The position numbers were made by a program, and so were the translations under genes. A stretch of DNA of 64,000 bases from the NCBI GenBank assembly GCA_030429565.1, contig JAUIFE010000019.1, forward strand, positions 62,001-126,000. The letters run 5' to 3'. The DNA comes from Holophagae bacterium. GTDB taxonomy: Bacteria > Acidobacteriota > Holophagae > Acanthopleuribacterales > Acanthopleuribacteraceae. The notes below the pieces were generated by a model. The model worked only from the letters and a program-made list of their open reading frames with translations. It was not told where the DNA came from and ran no database searches. Position 1 is the stretch's first letter. Each line of letters opens with the position of its first letter. This document shows positions 19,449 to 28,959 of the stretch, one piece after another.

Positions 19449-19820
19449 TTATTTTTTGATAGGAATTTCCATCAGGGTCAGCCAAATGCCGTTGGGATCG
19501 CGCAGGTGCGCTTCCCATGGCCCGTAAGGATTGCTGGGCGGAATAATAAATTCAACACCGTCTTCCTGCATGCGCAGGTATTCGGCACGAACATCGTTGC
19601 AGCTCAGCACCATGATGATGTCGCCCGCTTTGGGCGTCCCTTCCTGATCGCTCCCCATCACCGGCATCGGCCAGATTTGCGTGCCGCCGACCTCGCCGAA
19701 CGCTTTTTCGCCGGCGATGGGTTGTTGTTCGCTCATGCCGAGCAGTTCGCCGTAGAACTTGCGGGTGGCCGCTATATCTTCGCTGATCACGTGAACCATC
19801 AATATGCCGTTGATTGCCAT
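19449..19820 (-). CDS. VOC (glyoxalase-fold) protein
   Basis: Start ATG 19820 has AAAGGAGAT upstream. The open frame extends much further but without protein-like content. At 123 residues it is a single vicinal-oxygen-chelate domain of two beta-alpha-beta-beta-beta modules: ILMVHVISEDIAATRKFYGE at the start and a C-terminal YGPWEAHLRDPNGIWLTLME ending with the usual DPxGxxxxL(x)E pattern. The metal-ligand positions look like those of bleomycin-resistance or lyase-type VOC proteins, but substrate is unknown. It is probably monocistronic. Confidence 0.85.
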   Translation of the reverse strand: MAINGILMVHVISEDIAATRKFYGELLGMSEQQPIAGEKAFGEVGGTQIWPMPVMGSDQEGTPKAGDIIMVLSCNDVRAEYLRMQEDGVEFIIPPSNPYGPWEAHLRDPNGIWLTLMEIPIKK

Positions 19821-19957
19821 GGGCGATCTCCTTTGTTGTTTGTTGGCACGATCATAACCAAATCGCGGGCGGAAGCAAAACATAACCGCGCGCAGCGCGT
19901 CGGGTCGCATCCAGCAGTACCGGGGCGGTCGTGTCGGACGACCACCCGCTGATCCGC

Positions 19958-21391
19958 TTAATCGCGCAGGTGCTTGACCAAGCTGCTGTTGGCGGCGACC
20001 AAGATGCCGATTACCAAACCGAACTGGATCAAACAGCTCACTAGCCATTCGGTACCGACGCCGGTGAGCTGAACCATCCACCAAATGAGCAGCACCAGAC
20101 CTTGGACCAGCAGCAGGAACATAAGCGGCTGAAACCAGGCGCCGATTTTGATGAGGCCGGCGTTTTTGTTGAGCACCTCGTCGGCGAAGCGTTGCGCGCC
20201 GAAGCGCAGCACCATGAAAATCATAAACAAACCCGAGACAATTAGGCCGATCGCCCAAATGAAGTCTTGGTCGTCGAAGATGCGGTCACTCAGCGCACTG
20301 GGCGCGCCCAACAGGGCACCCATCGCCAAAGCGATTGCCAACGCCTTCTCGCGGGAAATTTTGAAATCCATAAAAAACCGCGTACTCAACTCGACCATGG
20401 CCACCAATGAGGTGAGTGCGGCAAAAGCCAAGCCGGTAAAAAACAGGATGTTGAGCAAGGGACCGCCGCTCATTTGACCGAACAACATGGGAATCACTTG
20501 AAAGGCAATCCCGCCTTTGCCGGATGTGCCGCCGACGAGTGTGGTTGCGTTGTCGGCCATCAGCGAAAAAACAGCAGGGAAAATCAACAGCGCCACAATT
20601 AACTCGATGCCGTTATTGCCGGAACCGGTGGCCATCGGTGTGGTGACCGGGTCTTCATTATCGCGGGCGTAAACGGCATAGGTCAGCATCAGCCCCCAAC
20701 CGGCGCCGGTCGACCAGGCCGATTGCGTAAGGCCCGCGATCCAGTGGCCGGGTTTCGCAAGTTTGTCCCAGTGAATGTCGGTCAGGTAGCCCAGACCGAG
20801 GTTCGCGTTGGGTAACATCAGCGCATTGACGGCGCCAAACACCAAAATCAGAATGAGCGCCGGGATCAAAATCTTGTTGAGCCACTCAATACCTTTGGTG
20901 CCGCGCCAGACGAAGAAGCCGGCCAGACCCAAGGCGATCCAGTGGAACAACAGCGCTTGCGGTGTGCTGCGGAAGCTGTCGAAAATTTGGACCGAGGTTT
21001 CGGCGGTGATTTGGTTGAGCGCGCCGCTCCAGGCGAGGATCGCGTATTTAAGCGTCCAGCCGGTGACGACCGCGTAGTAACACATAATCAGCATGGTACA
21101 CAGGCTGACGAAGCCGCCCATCCAGGCGAATTTGGGACCGGCGATTTTGGCAAAAGCGCCGAAGGGGCCGCGACGGGCGTATTGACCGGCGCCGAGCTCG
21201 ATCATAAGTAGCGGCACCGACCACAAGAACAAAAACAAAAACCAGGGGATCAAAAAGGTGCCGCCGTCGTACTGAGCAACCTGGCGGGGGAAACGCCAAA
21301 TGTTGCCGGTGCCAACCGCCATGCCCATGCAGGTCAAGATCATGGCGAGTTTGGAGGAAAAGCGGGGCGGGGAAGTGGGAGAAGAATTCAT
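19958..21391 (-). CDS. sodium:neurotransmitter symporter (NSS/SNF) family transporter
   Basis: A 477-residue inner-membrane protein with about 12 hydrophobic helices. The N-terminal GTGNIWRFPRQVAQYDGGTF is the TM1 signature (usually GLGNIWRFPY) that forms the Na+ and substrate site. Helices 6 to 8 include QSAWSTGAGWGLMLTYAVYA, the expected unwound region. Bacterial members import amino acids such as Trp, Tyr, Leu or Met with Na+. Substrate here is not predictable. It is a single gene, with a 317-base gap to the next upstream reverse-strand gene. Confidence 0.92.
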   Translation of the reverse strand: MNSSPTSPPRFSSKLAMILTCMGMAVGTGNIWRFPRQVAQYDGGTFLIPWFLFLFLWSVPLLMIELGAGQYARRGPFGAFAKIAGPKFAWMGGFVSLCTMLIMCYYAVVTGWTLKYAILAWSGALNQITAETSVQIFDSFRSTPQALLFHWIALGLAGFFVWRGTKGIEWLNKILIPALILILVFGAVNALMLPNANLGLGYLTDIHWDKLAKPGHWIAGLTQSAWSTGAGWGLMLTYAVYARDNEDPVTTPMATGSGNNGIELIVALLIFPAVFSLMADNATTLVGGTSGKGGIAFQVIPMLFGQMSGGPLLNILFFTGLAFAALTSLVAMVELSTRFFMDFKISREKALAIALAMGALLGAPSALSDRIFDDQDFIWAIGLIVSGLFMIFMVLRFGAQRFADEVLNKNAGLIKIGAWFQPLMFLLLVQGLVLLIWWMVQLTGVGTEWLVSCLIQFGLVIGILVAANSSLVKHLRD

Positions 21392-21708
21392 AAGAATGCC
21401 TTGTTGGGATATTTGTGATATTTCAGTTGTAGTCTATACCTTTAGGAGCCTTTTCATCAACCCGATCCAAGCCGCTTCGGCCCTGAATCGCTTGTCTGCC
21501 ACGCGCTGCAGGTCGCGCCCTTCTTCTAAGGTTCTGGTGCGACATGGTTTGGAAAAATCGGCGCAGGTCCGGCCCCATGTTGGGCACACTGGGTCTGGCG
21601 GCGCCCTTGCCTTTGAGATTCGCGTTGCTTAGGTGTCACCCGCATTCTAAAGGAAAAGCCGCCTTCCGCTCAAACAAAGAAGCCGTTTCTGCTTTCTGCA
21701 CCCACCTG
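21392..21708. other. intergenic spacer, no feature identified
   Basis: 317 bases between two same-strand genes. It holds the transporter promoter region on the left and the 3' end of the 962-residue gene transcript on the right. I see no clear hairpin terminator, repeat or small gene. Confidence 0.4.
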
Positions 21709-24597
21709 TTAACGCAGGTCTTCTAGGCGGTCGCCGACCAATTCAGCCACGTCGGTGATTAAACAGCGCACATTGGTTTCGTAATTTTTGACGAAGTTGC
21801 GCGGCTCAAAGGCCTGCATGCGTTTGCGGTACTGCGTCCAAATGCGACGCAGCACGCGCAGGCGTTCACGATCGTACTTTTTCACCAAACTCATCATCTG
21901 CAATATTCCCTTGTACAGAGCCTTATTGCGAATGTGCTGCATGCTGACATAGTTCAGCGTGCGAATCAGCAGTTCCGCCTCCGATTCCAGAATTTCCGGT
22001 ACCTGGTTCAGCATGTCAATCTTGAGATCGAGCGGGACGCGTTTGTCTTCGGTGAACTTCTTAAAGGCACGACGGTTAATTTGTTTGATGATGGTCGGCG
22101 GCACTTCCGGCGCTTTGTTGTAAGCGCGTTGGTAGAGATCTTCCATGAGTTGGTTCTTGTGCTGGTAAACCACGCCGAAGCGTTTGACGTCCATCAAGGT
22201 GATGTTCTCGACGAAGTGGTAAATGCCTTTGAGCCGTTCCAAATCATCAATATTAATGGTGACCTTAAACTGCGATGTCTCGAAGTTACCGCCGAAACGG
22301 TTTTGCAGCTTGCGCACGTCGCGTAGGCCGTCGTTGACTTCGCTCAACAAGCGGTTGAGGTCTTCGAAATTCTCGCTCAGGTCGTTTTTGATCTCTTCAA
22401 TGATGGTTTTGGGCAGCAAGCGCGCCCGTGTCAATTCGCGCAAGCGGTCCTGTGCTTCGCCACCTGGTCGGGTGAGTCTTTGAGATTCAATAACTTGTGC
22501 TTCGATAGATTGGATGTTGTCGATCAGGCGCTCACCTTCGTTTTGGCTGGTCACGCGGGGCGCCGCCCGTAGCAGGGCGCGCAAGAGGGTGCGCAAATTG
22601 CCCGCATAACAATCGGCCAGCGAGAAGATCTCGAAACGCAAGCGCGCCGGTCGCAGCGGGATATCCTCAATGCGCTCGCGCAGTTCGGCGCGGACATCGT
22701 CGACAATTTTTTGCAGGCGCTGTTCGTTCTCGAAAATGAACTGTTGCTTGGCTTCGAAATCACTTTTCTTGAGCTGGCTCTCCCAGTCGCTCAGCGCGTG
22801 GATCAATTGCTCTTGGCGCGGTAAGGCATTCATTTCATGAAGGATCTGATCCAGTTGGTGCATGCAGTCTTGCGGCGAGAACTGCAGGGCGCGGTCGACC
22901 AGATCGGCGTACATATCGGCGTCGATGACGCTGTAATCGAGTTTTTTGAGCTGCAATAAGTTGCGGTCAATCACGAGGTCGAGCGTGTCTTGTAACAGGG
23001 TTTCATCGACGTCTTGGTAAGACATGTCGCGGTAACAGCGCACGATTTGCGCTTCGCAGTTGATGCGCAAGCTTTCAAGGCGCGACTCCGCACCGGCGAA
23101 TTCCAGTAATTTACTTTCGTACTCGTCGAAGTCCTCACAATCGGCGCGCAGTCGGCGGTGGATTAAGGTGTCGCCAAACGCCGCCAAGCGTTGCAGGACC
23201 TTGGTGCGCAGTGCCAGCCAACGGGCCAAAATGTCGCCGTCCGCGATTTGTGCTTCCTCACTGAGTTTGTCGTATTCCTGGTGCAGATCCAGAATCGACA
23301 AACGCGGCAGCGTGCTGTCGGTTCCCGCGCCGGCGGCCGTTTCGGCATCGGATAGTTCGGCGGCCACCGCGCCCGCCAAGGCCTCGGGCAAGGCCAGTTC
23401 CGGGTACTTGCTTTTGAGATCGATAAAGTTCTGGAATAGTTCGAGTTTGAGCCGCTGCAGCTTGGTTTTGTTGTCTTTGATCCAAGCCAAGGCCGTGACG
23501 GCTTCTCCGGCGCTTAAGTTGCCGTGTTCCAGGTCGTTGGCCACCGCTTGTTGCGGTTCGCCGTCCGGTTGACTCGAGGCGCGAATTTTTTCTTCCAGGG
23601 TGAAGTAAACGGTGGCCAGCTTGCCGAGGTTCTCCTGCAAATCGCGTTGCGATGGGAACAGGCTTTCGATGACCTGGCGGAAGCTGTCGGCGTCCCAAGC
23701 GGCGCGCACCATAAACCAGGTCATGCGTTTCAGTTTCTTTTCCACCTGCTCTTCATTGCTGAACAGGGTCACGAAATCTTCGCCGCGTTTTTGGGCCGCA
23801 CCCAATGAGAACCAATTGGCGTGCACTTCCAAGTCGCCCAGGTTGCGTTGGAAGGTAATGCCGCTGAGGCGTTCCATTTCGTCAAAGATTTCGTTGCTTT
23901 TGCGATCAAGCACGTTCAGGCCGTCTTCAATGACCTTGCGCAACACCGTGATATTGCCTTGGAACGGCGATTGCGCCACCCAGTTCATCGCTTCGTGGTG
24001 GCGCAGATGGTGCGGGTCGTCGATCATGCCGAGGAACACGCTGAACTCGGCATGATACTGGGCCGGAATATGTAACGCCTTGGTCAGGATGTCCAGCTTG
24101 CGCGAAACCGATTTGGTTAACTGTGACATCGATTGGTAGCGTTGCATCTGTTCAATGCCGCTGCGCATGCGGCGGCTGACATTGAGATGCGCAAAGCTGA
24201 GGTGGCGTTCGCGCGCCTGTTCTTCTTCGAGTTTGGTCAGAATGCGGCGGTGTTGGGCCATCAGGTAACGGCGAATACGGCGCATGACGATCACGGTTGG
24301 GTTGCGGAAATGGCTTTTGAGGAGGGGCAGATAATCGACGTCGAAGGGGACCGGCAGTGGGAATTGTTTGATGCTGAAGTAAAGTAAATGGCCCATTTGA
24401 TCGCGCAATTCGGCGATGTCGATGTTGGTCAAGACGCCGCGTCGGCGTGCGTTAATTTCGCCGATGATGCCCGCGATGATTTGACGGTACGGCCCCGAAT
24501 GACGGCTGTACGAGCTTTGCAGGTCGGCGGTGGTTTCATCAATGCGCCGAGGGTCCAGTTTCTTTGGGGGCACCCCGTCCATCTCTCGCCATGGCAT
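21709..24597 (-). CDS. large helical hypothetical protein (962 aa)
   Basis: A 962-residue cytoplasmic protein with no signal peptide or membrane helix, very rich in Leu, Glu, Arg, Gln and Asp. Long heptad-like stretches (for example LTKLEEEQARERHL near residue 120, EVNDGLRDVRKLQNRF near 760) indicate extended coiled coils. No enzymatic motif or nucleotide-binding loop is seen. Weakly hydrophobic patches occur near residue 70 (MGHLLYFSIKQFPLPVPF). GGGAGAA lies before ATG 24597. It is divergent from the flgD operon across a 396-base region, so a link to flagellar function is possible but unproven. I do not recognise the family. Confidence 0.8.
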   Translation of the reverse strand: MPWREMDGVPPKKLDPRRIDETTADLQSSYSRHSGPYRQIIAGIIGEINARRRGVLTNIDIAELRDQMGHLLYFSIKQFPLPVPFDVDYLPLLKSHFRNPTVIVMRRIRRYLMAQHRRILTKLEEEQARERHLSFAHLNVSRRMRSGIEQMQRYQSMSQLTKSVSRKLDILTKALHIPAQYHAEFSVFLGMIDDPHHLRHHEAMNWVAQSPFQGNITVLRKVIEDGLNVLDRKSNEIFDEMERLSGITFQRNLGDLEVHANWFSLGAAQKRGEDFVTLFSNEEQVEKKLKRMTWFMVRAAWDADSFRQVIESLFPSQRDLQENLGKLATVYFTLEEKIRASSQPDGEPQQAVANDLEHGNLSAGEAVTALAWIKDNKTKLQRLKLELFQNFIDLKSKYPELALPEALAGAVAAELSDAETAAGAGTDSTLPRLSILDLHQEYDKLSEEAQIADGDILARWLALRTKVLQRLAAFGDTLIHRRLRADCEDFDEYESKLLEFAGAESRLESLRINCEAQIVRCYRDMSYQDVDETLLQDTLDLVIDRNLLQLKKLDYSVIDADMYADLVDRALQFSPQDCMHQLDQILHEMNALPRQEQLIHALSDWESQLKKSDFEAKQQFIFENEQRLQKIVDDVRAELRERIEDIPLRPARLRFEIFSLADCYAGNLRTLLRALLRAAPRVTSQNEGERLIDNIQSIEAQVIESQRLTRPGGEAQDRLRELTRARLLPKTIIEEIKNDLSENFEDLNRLLSEVNDGLRDVRKLQNRFGGNFETSQFKVTINIDDLERLKGIYHFVENITLMDVKRFGVVYQHKNQLMEDLYQRAYNKAPEVPPTIIKQINRRAFKKFTEDKRVPLDLKIDMLNQVPEILESEAELLIRTLNYVSMQHIRNKALYKGILQMMSLVKKYDRERLRVLRRIWTQYRKRMQAFEPRNFVKNYETNVRCLITDVAELVGDRLEDLR

Positions 24598-24993
24598 GGA
24601 TGTTTTGTTCTCCCTTCGGCAAGCATCATCTTGCGGTGTCGGCGCCTCGTGGGTGCTTCGAGCGTTCGGAACATCGGATGCTCGAGAGCCGTCTGGTTAA
24701 ACCTGTCGGCAAACCGAGGCGGTGCATAAGCAAATAAAGGTACGGCTAGAAGTCCTAAGAATACTGGAAATGGGGTAAATGCTCAAACCGATTGCCGACC
24801 GGTTCGGCGTGCTCGGAAAAAATTGCCAGGCGGCAAAGGTGACGGGCAGTTTTTTCCGAAACGGTGAGGCCTTTTGGTGTGCGCTTTGGCAAGGTGTTGT
24901 TTTCTAGTGCTTTGCAAGCGCGTCGAGATTGGCGTTTGATTTGCTACAGAACCGCTTGAGATCAGCCCGAATCAGCGTGGCGGAGGTTGGATC
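24598..24993. other. divergent regulatory region between the 962-aa gene and flgD
   Basis: 396 bases carrying the promoters of two divergent transcripts. A sigma-54-like site lies close to flgD (listed separately). No gene or repeat is seen. Confidence 0.5.
24928..24944 (+). promoter_or_regulatory. putative sigma-54 (-24/-12) promoter of flgD-flgE-flgE
   Basis: TTGGCGTTTGATTTGCT has GG at 24930-24931 and GC at 24942-24943, the exact spacing of the sigma-54 consensus (TGGCacg-N4-TTGCw). It lies 50 bases before the flgD ATG. Sigma-54 control of hook genes is common in polar-flagellated bacteria. Confidence 0.6.
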
Positions 24994-25764
24994 ATGGAAG
25001 TTTCGAGTATCAGTGGTGCTTACGGCATTACCGGTAACCCCGTCGAGAACGACGAAATTACCGAAGAAACCTTTTTGCAGTTGTTAACCGTTCAATTACA
25101 GCACCAAGACCCGTTGCAGCCGGCCAGTGACTTGGAGTTTATTCAGCAGATGGCCACCTTTGCGTCATTGGAACAACAGCGCATTACCAACGATAATTTA
25201 GAAGTGCTGCAGATTTACCAGTCCTCGATTAACAACAGCAACGCGCTGGGTGTGGTTGGCAAAGACGTTAAGATTGCCGACAATACGGTCACCCACGAAG
25301 AGGGCGAAACCCATACATTCCTCTACCAGGACGATTCCGAAGCGGTACGTGCGCATTTCGAAGTGCGTGATCAGAGCGGCCGTGTCGTGTACACCTCGCA
25401 GTTGCCAGGTGGCTTTGAGGGCGAGCAGCGTTTTATGTGGAACGGTTACGACGATGACGGCAACCTCTTGTCGGCCGGAAATTACACCGCTTCGGTTCGC
25501 CTCGAAAACGTCGAGGGTCAATACTTCAACACGCCGGTTTTCCAAACCAAACGCATCGACGGTATTTCCTGGGAAGGCGGTTCGGTGAACGTCATGGTCG
25601 ACGGCAACCGCATCCCCATCGAACAAGTGGTGGAAGTCTACGAGCCTGGCTACGGCAGCAGCGCCGGCCAGAGTGAGGATGAGGAAACCGAAACAACCAC
25701 CAATGATCCAAACGGGAACTTCAAGACGAGATGGCCCTTCCAGGTCATTGCAGGAGGTAAATAA
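24994..25764 (+). CDS. flgD: flagellar hook-capping (scaffold) protein FlgD
   Basis: At 256 residues it is slightly longer than enterobacterial FlgD. The conserved N-terminal motif EETFLQLLTVQLQHQDPLQP at about 25-44 is the family hallmark. It is followed by DLEFIQQMATFASLEQ, a Tudor/FnIII-like region (RVVYTSQLPGGFEGEQRFMW), and a C-terminal acidic, Glu/Thr-rich extension. FlgD caps the growing hook and directs FlgE assembly outside the cell. GGAGG lies before the ATG. Its TAA overlaps the flgE ATG (TAATG), implying translational coupling. Confidence 0.96.
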   Translation: MEVSSISGAYGITGNPVENDEITEETFLQLLTVQLQHQDPLQPASDLEFIQQMATFASLEQQRITNDNLEVLQIYQSSINNSNALGVVGKDVKIADNTVTHEEGETHTFLYQDDSEAVRAHFEVRDQSGRVVYTSQLPGGFEGEQRFMWNGYDDDGNLLSAGNYTASVRLENVEGQYFNTPVFQTKRIDGISWEGGSVNVMVDGNRIPIEQVVEVYEPGYGSSAGQSEDEETETTTNDPNGNFKTRWPFQVIAGGK

Positions 25765-27143
25765 TGTTACTCGGTTCCTTCTACACCGGCCTCTCCGGCC
25801 TGCAATCCAATGCCGTCGCGCTTAACGTCATTGGTAACAACTTGGCCAACATCAACACCTCGGGCTTTAAGCGCAGCCAAACCAACTTTGCCCAAATTAT
25901 GTCCGACACCGTGCGCGGCATTAACGGCGGCGGTAACCCGATTCAGGTCGGCTTGGGTGTGCGTACCAGTGAGATCGTCGCCAAGTTCGAACAGGGTTCC
26001 ATTCAAACCACCGGCATTAAAACGCACTTGGCTATTCAGGGTGAAGGTTTCTTCACCGTGGCCACCAACGGCATTTCGTCTTACACCCGGTCCGGGAACT
26101 TCGGTTTCGACGACGAAGGTTTTATGGTGGCCGCCAGCGGCGCCCGTGTTCAGGGTTTCCTTGGCACCCGTGCCGACGGCACCGTCGATACCAGCGGCGA
26201 TTTAACCGATATTCGCCTCGACTTGGGTGAAGCATCGCCACCGCGCGAAACCGAAGTGGTGCGTTTCATTTCCAACTTAAGTGCCGAGGCGCTCAACGGC
26301 GAGACTTACTCAACCTCGGTCGAGGTCTTTGATTCCAAAGGTGTACCGCACCAGATGACGATTACCTTCACGCGCGACACCACGCAAGATATTGCCATTG
26401 GTGCGGTTGATCCTGCGACCGGTGCCGCTAGTACGATCAACCAGGTCGGTTGGACCTACGATTTCGCTTGGAACGGCGATGAGACCTTGGTGGACGGCGG
26501 CGGTAACGGCGACGGTACCGGCGTGGTTCGTTTCGGCGAAGACGGCCAATTGTTTTCCATTGACGACGCCCTGCTCAACGACCCCGTGACCGGTTTGGCT
26601 TTGTCGACCACCTTCGACCCGGTGCTCACCGTGCCCGATCCCGGCACCGGCGCTGAATCGCTTTCGATCACTTGGGATGCGATTGATACCCCCGCCGACC
26701 CGACCTCGGGGCCCAACGAATCCTTTATTACCAGTTTTGGCAGCACCTTCAACACCGGGACCCTGTTCCAAGACGGGTTTGGTTCCGGTATTTTGCAGGA
26801 CATCGACTTCAGCCAAGAAGGGGTCATGATCGGCTTCTACGACAACGGCTTAACGTTGGAGTTGGCCAAAATCGCGATTGCCACCTTTAACAACAGGCTC
26901 GGTTTGAAACAGGTCGACGGCGGCTTCTATCTGCCGACGGCGGCCTCGGGTCCGGCCTCGATTGACGGTGAAGGCACCGGCGGCCGTGGTTCGGTCATTG
27001 CCAGTAGTTTGGAGAGCTCGAACGTCGACATCGCCGAGGAATTCACCTCGCTGATCGTTCACCAACGGGGTTATCAGTCCAACTCACGCACGATTACCAC
27101 CGCCGACCAGTTACTCCAGGAAGCGCTTAACCTCAAACGGTGA
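25764..27143 (+). CDS. flgE: flagellar hook protein FlgE (copy 1)
   Basis: 459 residues. The rod/hook N-terminal signature GLSGLQSNAVALNVIGNNLA with NTSGFKRS and the C-terminal coiled part NVDIAEEFTSLIVHQRGYQS...TADQLLQEAL form the D0/D1 core. The middle D2 domain (about residues 200-320) is variable. The protein is exported through the flagellar type III gate and polymerises into the hook. It is coupled to flgD and followed 232 bases later by a second flgE. Confidence 0.96.
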   Translation: MLLGSFYTGLSGLQSNAVALNVIGNNLANINTSGFKRSQTNFAQIMSDTVRGINGGGNPIQVGLGVRTSEIVAKFEQGSIQTTGIKTHLAIQGEGFFTVATNGISSYTRSGNFGFDDEGFMVAASGARVQGFLGTRADGTVDTSGDLTDIRLDLGEASPPRETEVVRFISNLSAEALNGETYSTSVEVFDSKGVPHQMTITFTRDTTQDIAIGAVDPATGAASTINQVGWTYDFAWNGDETLVDGGGNGDGTGVVRFGEDGQLFSIDDALLNDPVTGLALSTTFDPVLTVPDPGTGAESLSITWDAIDTPADPTSGPNESFITSFGSTFNTGTLFQDGFGSGILQDIDFSQEGVMIGFYDNGLTLELAKIAIATFNNRLGLKQVDGGFYLPTAASGPASIDGEGTGGRGSVIASSLESSNVDIAEEFTSLIVHQRGYQSNSRTITTADQLLQEALNLKR

Positions 27144-27375
27144 TCCTTACCACCCGGTGCTCGGTCTGTTTTCCGCGCGCGCCGGTTTCCCTTTCAATCG
27201 CCCGTTGTCGATGCGCGTGTGGGGCCGACCTGCACCACACGCCGGCGCGTCGCCGACGGGAAGGGGTTCGGTCGCGGTTCGTACCGCCGCCTGAACACCG
27301 TGTCCTTCAGGTCGCCGAAAGCTCCAGTTGCACCGCCGCACCTCAGGCTGCCGTCCCACTGGAAAGGGGGCTTTA

Positions 27376-28668
27376 ATGCTTTTGGGTTCTTTTTATACCG
27401 GTTTATCCGGTCTGAACGCCAACGCCACCGCGTTGAACGTGATTGGCAACAACCTTGCCAACATCAACACCAGTGGTTTCAAGCGCAGTCAAACCAACTT
27501 CTCGCAAATCATGTCCGATACCATTCGCGGCGTGAACGGATCGGGTAACCCGATTCAGGTGGGGTTGGGCACGCGCACCACTGAAGTCCAGGCCAAATTC
27601 GAGCAGGGTTCCATCCAAACGACCGGCATTAAAACCCACCTCGCTGTTCAGGGTGAGGGGTTTTTTGCCGTCAGCCAAGATAGCCGAACCGCCTACACGC
27701 GTTCGGGTAACTTCGGTTTCGATGACGAAGGTTTTATGGTGGCCGCGTCCGGTGGGCGTGTGCAGGGTTTCTTGGGGACCAATCCCGATGGCACCGTGAA
27801 CACCACCGGCGGCATTACCGACTTGCGCATTGACTTTGGCGAGGCCTCTCAACCGAGCGCGACCAGTGCCGTGCGATTTGTGTCGAACTTGAGTGCCGAG
27901 GGCGTCAACGGCGACACTTACACCTCGTCGATTGAAATCTTCGACAGCAAAGGCGTGCCCCATCAGCTTTCGGTCACCTGGACCAAAACGCCCAACCAAG
28001 GTGAGTGGAACTACAGCTTCGACATGCCGAGCGGCACGGTCAGCCCGGCTGCGCCTAACCAGGGCACCGGGACCGTGATTTTTGGTGCCGACGGCCTGCT
28101 GGCGGAGGTTGACGGTGCACCGGTTAACACCATTGCCGCCAACCGCGAAATTTTGATTACCAACCTGGACAGCGATGCCGAAGACATCCTGTTCCGCTTT
28201 GATCTGGTCGATATTCCCGATCCGACCGACCTGACCCAAAACACCAGCTTCGTGACCAACTTCGGCAGCACCTACAACACCGGTACCATCTCGCAAAACG
28301 GTTATGGTACCGGCGTGTTGCAGGACATTGATTTCAGTCAAGACGGCACCATGATCGGTTTCTACGACAGCGGATTGACGTTGGAGTTGGGTCGCATTGC
28401 CCTGGCAACGTTTAACAACAAACTGGGCCTGAAACAAATCGACGGCGGTTTCTATTTTCCGACGGCGGCTTCGGGGCCGGCTTCGGTCGACGGGGAAGGC
28501 ACCGGGGGCCGTGGTTCCATCATTGCCTCCAGCTTGGAAAGTTCCAACGTCGATATCGCCGAGGAATTTACCGCGCTGATTGTGCACCAACGCGGTTATC
28601 AAAGTAACTCGCGCACGATTACCACCGCCGACCAGTTACTCCAGGAAGCACTCAACATTAAACGCTGA
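27376..28668 (+). CDS. flgE: flagellar hook protein FlgE (copy 2, tandem paralogue)
   Basis: Start ATG 27376 lies behind AAAGGGGG, giving 430 residues. The first 150 and last 120 residues are almost identical to the upstream FlgE, including INTSGFKRSQTNF and the motif GRGSIIASSLESSNVDIAEE. The central domain differs in sequence and is shorter (contains SVTWTKTPNQGEWNYSF). Both copies therefore look functional and could form a mixed or switchable hook. The 232-base spacer before it has no clear promoter or gene, so read-through from the flgD promoter is likely. Confidence 0.95.
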   Translation: MLLGSFYTGLSGLNANATALNVIGNNLANINTSGFKRSQTNFSQIMSDTIRGVNGSGNPIQVGLGTRTTEVQAKFEQGSIQTTGIKTHLAVQGEGFFAVSQDSRTAYTRSGNFGFDDEGFMVAASGGRVQGFLGTNPDGTVNTTGGITDLRIDFGEASQPSATSAVRFVSNLSAEGVNGDTYTSSIEIFDSKGVPHQLSVTWTKTPNQGEWNYSFDMPSGTVSPAAPNQGTGTVIFGADGLLAEVDGAPVNTIAANREILITNLDSDAEDILFRFDLVDIPDPTDLTQNTSFVTNFGSTYNTGTISQNGYGTGVLQDIDFSQDGTMIGFYDSGLTLELGRIALATFNNKLGLKQIDGGFYFPTAASGPASVDGEGTGGRGSIIASSLESSNVDIAEEFTALIVHQRGYQSNSRTITTADQLLQEALNIKR

Positions 28669-28882
28669 CGGCGCAGGCGTGCGCTAAACGACGCCGTTGC
28701 AGGATTTATCAAAACGACCCCCAAAACGACGTCGGTCGGTGCAGGCAAGCACCGCCGGCGTCGTTGTTGTCTCGGACCGAATTTAGGCGTGTCGGCGGGT
28801 CGGTCTCCCGAGCGAAAACAGCATCGAGCGCGGCGTGGCGCACGTAAAAGTTTGAATGTAAAAGTTTTAGAAAATAGGTGCC

Positions 28883-28899
28883 GTGGCTCGATTTTTGCA
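28883..28899 (+). promoter_or_regulatory. putative sigma-54 (-24/-12) promoter of the fliL operon
   Basis: GTGGCTCGATTTTTGCA matches the sigma-54 consensus TGGCacG-N4-TTGCA with exact spacing (GG at 28885-28886, GC at 28897-28898). It lies 61 bases before the fliL ATG in an AT-rich stretch, the best match to this consensus that I found in the window. Confidence 0.72.
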
Positions 28900-28959
28900 A
28901 TTTCAAGCGATAAAATTAATTCTGAACACCCATACCTAATTGCTTATCCGGGAGGGGCC

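Noticed and set aside
24776-24800. TAAA-N14-GCCGACC resembling a sigma-28 promoter upstream of flgD
   Set aside because: The spacing is one base short of the usual and the -10 part is incomplete. The sigma-54 site nearer the gene is a better match.
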